Below are positions 5,779-7,896 of a stretch of 7,896 nt of DNA, piece by piece. Under the pieces are notes generated by a model. It had not been told where the DNA came from, did no database searches, and worked only from the letters and a program-made list of their open reading frames with translations. The position numbers were made by a program, and so were the translations under genes. Position 1 is the stretch's first letter. Each line of letters starts with the position of its first letter. The DNA is from JABDNZ01 sp964407425 (GTDB lineage: Bacteria > Gemmatimonadota > Gemmatimonadetes > Longimicrobiales > Gaopeijiaceae). The stretch covers positions 1-7,896 of the forward strand of contig CAYOVN010000155.1 of the NCBI GenBank assembly GCA_964407425.1. The letters run 5' to 3'.

Positions 5779-6642
5779 ATGACATCCACCAATTTCCGCC
5801 CGGATCCCCGCCTCTTCCCCTTCGATTCTCGTTGGGTCGATGGGCCTGCCGGTAAGATCCACTATATCGATGAGGGAGAGGGTCCTCCCATTCTCTTCCT
5901 TCACGGGAACCCGACCTGGAGCTTTCTCTACCGGGGCGTCATCATCCGTTTGAAAAAACACTTTCGTTGCATCGCCCTGGACCTCCCGGGCTTCGGGCTC
6001 TCGAATCACCCCTCCAACTACCGCTACACCCCCGAGGAGCACGCGGGGGTCGTCCGGGCCTTCGTCCAGGAGCTGGACCTTCGTGAACTCACCATCATGG
6101 GACATGATTGGGGCGGGCCCATCGGCATGAGCGTGGCTGTGGAGGAGTTGGATCGGATGCGGGCTCTGGTCATGGCCAACACCTGGTACTGGCCCACGAC
6201 GGCCCTCCATCTGAAGGCTTTTAGCTGGATCACCTCGGTTGGGTATATCCAAGGATTGATCCATAAGAAGAACCTCTTCGTTGAGCGGATGCTTCCTCTA
6301 GGTGTAAAACATCCGTTGGCTCCGGAGGTGATCGAGCACTACAGGGGGCCGTTCTCTACCGTGGACAGCAGGGCAGGCATCACCGAGTTTTCCCGCCAGT
6401 TAAGCCTATCCGCCAACTGGCTGGCCCAGCTTGAGATGAATGTCCGGCAGAAGCTTCGTCATCTTCCCCTCCTTCTCACCTGGGGCATCGACGACCTGGC
6501 ATACACGCCCGCGTTTATGGACACCTTCCTGAAGGATTTTGAGAAGGCCAGCGCGGTAAGGCTGAACGCGAAACACTATGTCCAGGAAGACGCCCCTGGC
6601 GAGGTGAGCCAGGCCATTCGGGAGTTCCTGGCGAGTTCTTAG
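5779..6642 (+). CDS. Haloalkane dehalogenase-like alpha/beta hydrolase
   Basis: This 287-residue alpha/beta-hydrolase has the marks of haloalkane dehalogenases, which cleave carbon-halogen bonds by attack of an Asp and hydrolysis of the ester. Seen are HGNPTWSFLYR (Asn44, oxyanion/halide site), LDLPGFGLS, the nucleophile elbow GHDWGGP (Asp110, followed by the halide-binding Trp111), Asp239 in TWGIDDLAYTP after a late strand, and His266 in AKHYVQEDAP. The residue after strand 6, which is the catalytic Glu in HLD-II enzymes, is Asn134 here. The acid is therefore probably Asp239, as in HLD-I/III. An upstream TTG at 5749 would overlap the cupin stop. I prefer ATG 5779, although the only GAGGAG (5751-5756) is 22 nt away. 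Epoxide hydrolase is the main alternative, but Trp after the nucleophile and the GNPTWS segment favour dehalogenase. Physiological substrate is unknown. Confidence 0.85.
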   Translation: MTSTNFRPDPRLFPFDSRWVDGPAGKIHYIDEGEGPPILFLHGNPTWSFLYRGVIIRLKKHFRCIALDLPGFGLSNHPSNYRYTPEEHAGVVRAFVQELDLRELTIMGHDWGGPIGMSVAVEELDRMRALVMANTWYWPTTALHLKAFSWITSVGYIQGLIHKKNLFVERMLPLGVKHPLAPEVIEHYRGPFSTVDSRAGITEFSRQLSLSANWLAQLEMNVRQKLRHLPLLLTWGIDDLAYTPAFMDTFLKDFEKASAVRLNAKHYVQEDAPGEVSQAIREFLASS

Positions 6643-6674
6643 GGAGAATGACCGAGGGGCCTGCTGGAAACCGC

Positions 6675-7100
6675 TTAAGGAGCCGGCGGATCCTCGACCG
6701 GCTCCAGTCCCTCGATGCGGTGCTTCCACCGCTCGTTGTCCGGAACATCGGCGGGACGGTAGAGAATCACCCGGACTTTCTCCAGGGTAACCAGTCCGCC
6801 TCCGATGAGGAGATTCAATTCAGGCCTGATCTCGTCGATCTTCTCCTCGGTCTCCACCACCTCGATGATGATGGGTAGGTCGGCGGAGAGCCTGAGTACC
6901 TTGTCAGTTTGCAGTCGGGCGCTGGCACCGAACCCGGCGATACCCCGATGTACCGTCGCACCGGCAAAACCACGCTCACGGAGCGTAAGGAGAATCCCTT
7001 CGTACAGAGGTTTGCCCTTGTGCGGACCCGTCTCCACCCGATCGTTCTCGCCGATGAAGATCCGCATAAGCGTTCGCTCACCCCGGAATCGATGCGCCAT
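6675..7100 (-). CDS. DUF190 family protein
   Basis: A 141-residue DUF190 protein. Family features are GERTLMRIFIGENDRV near the N-terminus, PLYEGILLTLRERGFAGATVHRGIAGFGA (about residues 30-58, in two parts), LSADLPIIIEVVETEEKI, and GGGLVTLEKVRVILYRP, together a ferredoxin-like, PII-resembling fold. The gene begins at ATG 7100, only 4 nt after the stop of the crcB gene. Met12 is a possible later start, but the residues before it (RGERTL) belong to the family's usual beginning. DUF190 genes often neighbour crcB, so a role with the fluoride channel is plausible, though its biochemistry is not established. The 3' end converges on the dehalogenase gene with a 32-nt gap. Confidence 0.9.
   Translation of the reverse strand: MAHRFRGERTLMRIFIGENDRVETGPHKGKPLYEGILLTLRERGFAGATVHRGIAGFGASARLQTDKVLRLSADLPIIIEVVETEEKIDEIRPELNLLIGGGLVTLEKVRVILYRPADVPDNERWKHRIEGLEPVEDPPAP
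6679..6705. other. Inverted repeat between convergent genes
   Basis: GGAGCCGG at 6679-6686 is perfectly complementary to CCGGCTCC at 6698-6705, with an 11-nt loop. It lies inside the last codons of the DUF190 gene and about 37 nt past the dehalogenase stop. There is no T tract on either side, so it could slow polymerase or protect a 3' end but is not a classical intrinsic terminator. Confidence 0.4.
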
Positions 7101-7104
7101 CTGG

Positions 7105-7488
7105 CTACCCTCTCGTTTGGAGCATGAAGGAAGCAAACGCCATCCCACCCACCACTGCGACCAGGCCAAGGAGGAGGCTTCCGCCAATGTACATACCACC
7201 CCTGGCCCACTCTCCACCCTCTAAAAGAACTACGGCTTCGTAGGAGAATGTGCTGTACGTAGTGAACGCACCCAGGAACCCCATGGTCACCATGGTTCGG
7301 GCCTCCGCCGACCAGGCAAGACTTTCAAAAAGGGGAAGGGAGAGCCCCAGCAGGAAGGAGCCGATCACGTTCACGACCAGAGTTCCCATGGGAAAGGTGG
7401 TGCCCAGGAGGTTTTGGACCCACCCGCTGAGACCGTACCGAGCCACCGCGCCGAATGCACCACCCAGGGCGACAACCAATACGTTCAT
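7105..7488 (-). CDS. crcB: Fluoride ion channel CrcB/Fluc
   Basis: A 127-residue CrcB (Fluc) protein, a dual-topology dimeric membrane channel that exports fluoride. Diagnostic motifs: GGAFGAVARYG (residues 9-19), GTLVVNVIGSFLLG (35-48, with the pore Asn at 40) and GFLGAFTTYSTFS (70-82, Phe box and Na-binding region). Four hydrophobic segments fit the family, and the length is normal. GAGGAGT lies 3-4 nt before ATG 7488. It is the first gene of a pair with DUF190. No fluoride riboswitch fits upstream: only 33 nt separate the ATG from the terminator that follows tRNA-Val, so expression probably depends on a promoter hidden in that short gap or on terminator read-through. Confidence 0.96.
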   Translation of the reverse strand: MNVLVVALGGAFGAVARYGLSGWVQNLLGTTFPMGTLVVNVIGSFLLGLSLPLFESLAWSAEARTMVTMGFLGAFTTYSTFSYEAVVLLEGGEWARGGMYIGGSLLLGLVAVVGGMAFASFMLQTRG

Positions 7489-7521
7489 GGGACTCCTCTA
7501 CGGAACTCTCCGCGGACTCCT

Positions 7522-7550
7522 AAAAAAAATCCGGCGGGGTCGCCGGATTT
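7522..7550 (-). terminator. Intrinsic terminator after tRNA-Val
   Basis: On the minus strand AAATCCGGCG and CGCCGGATTT form a perfect 10-bp stem with a 4-nt loop, running into eight T in total. It begins 4 nt beyond the tRNA-Val 3' end and closes the tRNA transcript. Confidence 0.92.
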
Positions 7551-7554
7551 GTAA

Positions 7555-7627
7555 TGGCCGCTGCTGGACTCGAACCAGCGACCCCATCGATGTGAACGAT
7601 GTGCTCTGCCAACTGAGCTAAGCGGCC
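7555..7627 (-). tRNA. tRNA-Val (CAC)
   Basis: A 73-nt cloverleaf on the minus strand. The acceptor stem is GGCCGCT/AGCGGCC, the D arm GCTC...GAGC, the anticodon stem CATCG/CGATG with loop TTCACAT (anticodon CAC, codon GUG), the T stem GCTGG/CCAGC with loop TTCGAGT, and the discriminator A. All stems pair. The 3' CCA is not encoded. Confidence 0.96.
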
Positions 7628-7632
7628 GTCGT

Positions 7633-7658
7633 GGCCGGAGCCTCGCTGGGCTCCGGCC
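7633..7658. other. Perfect 10-bp hairpin in tRNA spacer
   Basis: GGCCGGAGCC (7633-7642) pairs perfectly with GGCTCCGGCC (7649-7658) across a 6-nt loop, 5 nt upstream of tRNA-Val. No T tract follows, so a terminator is unlikely. In a Glu-Val co-transcript it could guide processing of the tRNA ends. Confidence 0.6.
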
Positions 7659-7667
7659 CTGTTCTTC

Positions 7668-7692
7668 GACCGGCCTCAACCTCCAGCCGGTC
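7668..7692. other. 7-bp hairpin just after tRNA-Glu
   Basis: GACCGGC (7668-7674) pairs with GCCGGTC (7686-7692) across an 11-nt loop, ending 2 nt from the 3' end of tRNA-Glu. It has no T tract; a processing role is possible. Confidence 0.45.
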
Positions 7693-7694
7693 AG

Positions 7695-7767
7695 TACCCC
7701 CAGGGGGAATCGAACCCCCGTCTCCTGGCTGAGAACCAGGTATCCTGGGCCACTAGACGATGGGGGC
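7695..7767 (-). tRNA. tRNA-Glu (CTC)
   Basis: A 73-nt cloverleaf on the minus strand. The acceptor stem is GCCCCCA/TGGGGGT, the D arm GTCTAGTGGCCCAGGAT, the anticodon stem CCTGG/CCAGG with loop TTCTCAG (anticodon CTC, codon GAG), the variable loop AGAC, the T stem GGGGG/CCCCC with loop TTCGATT, and the discriminator A. The 3' CCA is not encoded. It precedes tRNA-Val by 67 nt and is probably co-transcribed with it. Confidence 0.96.
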
Positions 7768-7775
7768 AAGTGACC

Positions 7776-7796
7776 AAAAAAGCCCTCCTTGAGGGC
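7776..7796 (-). terminator. Terminator-like hairpin upstream of tRNA-Glu
   Basis: On the minus strand GCCCTC, loop AAG, GAGGGC is followed by six T. It would end a transcript arriving from beyond the right edge. Its T run finishes only 8 nt before the tRNA-Glu 5' end, so little room remains for a separate tRNA promoter after it. Confidence 0.75.
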
Positions 7797-7803
7797 GGCC
7801 CTA

Positions 7804-7832
7804 AAAATACCCAAACAAATTCGGGGCCTCAA
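7804..7832 (-). promoter_or_regulatory. Possible sigma70-type promoter for the tRNA pair
   Basis: On the minus strand TTGAGG (7827-7832) and TATTTT (7804-7809) are separated by exactly 17 nt. Each matches the consensus at four of six positions. If used, the terminator-like hairpin at 7776-7796 would sit in the leader of the tRNA transcript, which makes this candidate doubtful. Confidence 0.25.
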
Positions 7833-7896
7833 CCCCTCCATCAGACTTGCGTACCCCATTATCTTACTCTCCCCGGTGTACGGGACAAAGAGCAAG

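Noticed and set aside
7489..7554. Fluoride riboswitch before crcB
   Set aside because: The space is filled by the tRNA-Val terminator, and no riboswitch core is visible.
7485..7895. 136-residue minus-strand open frame
   Set aside because: It runs through both tRNA genes and a terminator; the segment around SSVGRAHRSHRWGRWFESSSG is the familiar false translation of tRNA genes.

Overview
The window is GC-rich bacterial chromosomal DNA. Strong AGGAGG-type ribosome binding sites, several lipobox signal peptides and a repertoire of DUF4440/SnoaL lipoproteins, an S41 peptidase, a cupin and a haloalkane dehalogenase point to an environmental Gram-negative-type lineage. The mix resembles Gemmatimonadota or Acidobacteriota, but this is an impression from gene content and was not tested by a search.

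Left part (1-1725): two different tyrosine recombinase genes lie in tandem on the minus strand. The first (1-471) has an intact N-terminal half and runs off the window edge. The second (881-1725) is a pseudogene: a short deletion with frameshift removed the H-x-x-R catalytic box, while the last part with the tyrosine survives in another frame. Between them is about 400 bp of non-coding DNA that holds one copy of a 66-bp repeat.

Middle part (1810-5098): five minus-strand genes form an operon-like run. Four encode small NTF2-fold proteins of the DUF4440/SnoaL type, three of them with lipoprotein signals and one cytoplasmic. The fifth is a lipoprotein S41 peptidase. A 34-residue remnant that joins the start and end of a SnoaL/ester-cyclase gene is coupled to one of them by an ATGA overlap. 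The second copy of the 66-bp repeat (85 % identical, same orientation) lies just outside this run at 5204-5269. The two repeats therefore bracket about 4.4 kb that contains the dead recombinase and the NTF2/S41 run, an arrangement that would fit a decayed integrative element.

Right part (5387-7896): a cupin gene and a haloalkane dehalogenase-type hydrolase follow each other on the plus strand. Converging on them is a minus-strand pair, a CrcB-type fluoride channel and a DUF190 protein with a 4-nt gap. Further right are minus-strand tRNA-Val(CAC) and tRNA-Glu(CTC) genes, with a clear intrinsic terminator after tRNA-Val, two hairpins between the tRNAs, and another terminator-like hairpin just upstream of tRNA-Glu. 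This right part looks like ordinary chromosome; the left and middle parts look like accessory DNA.
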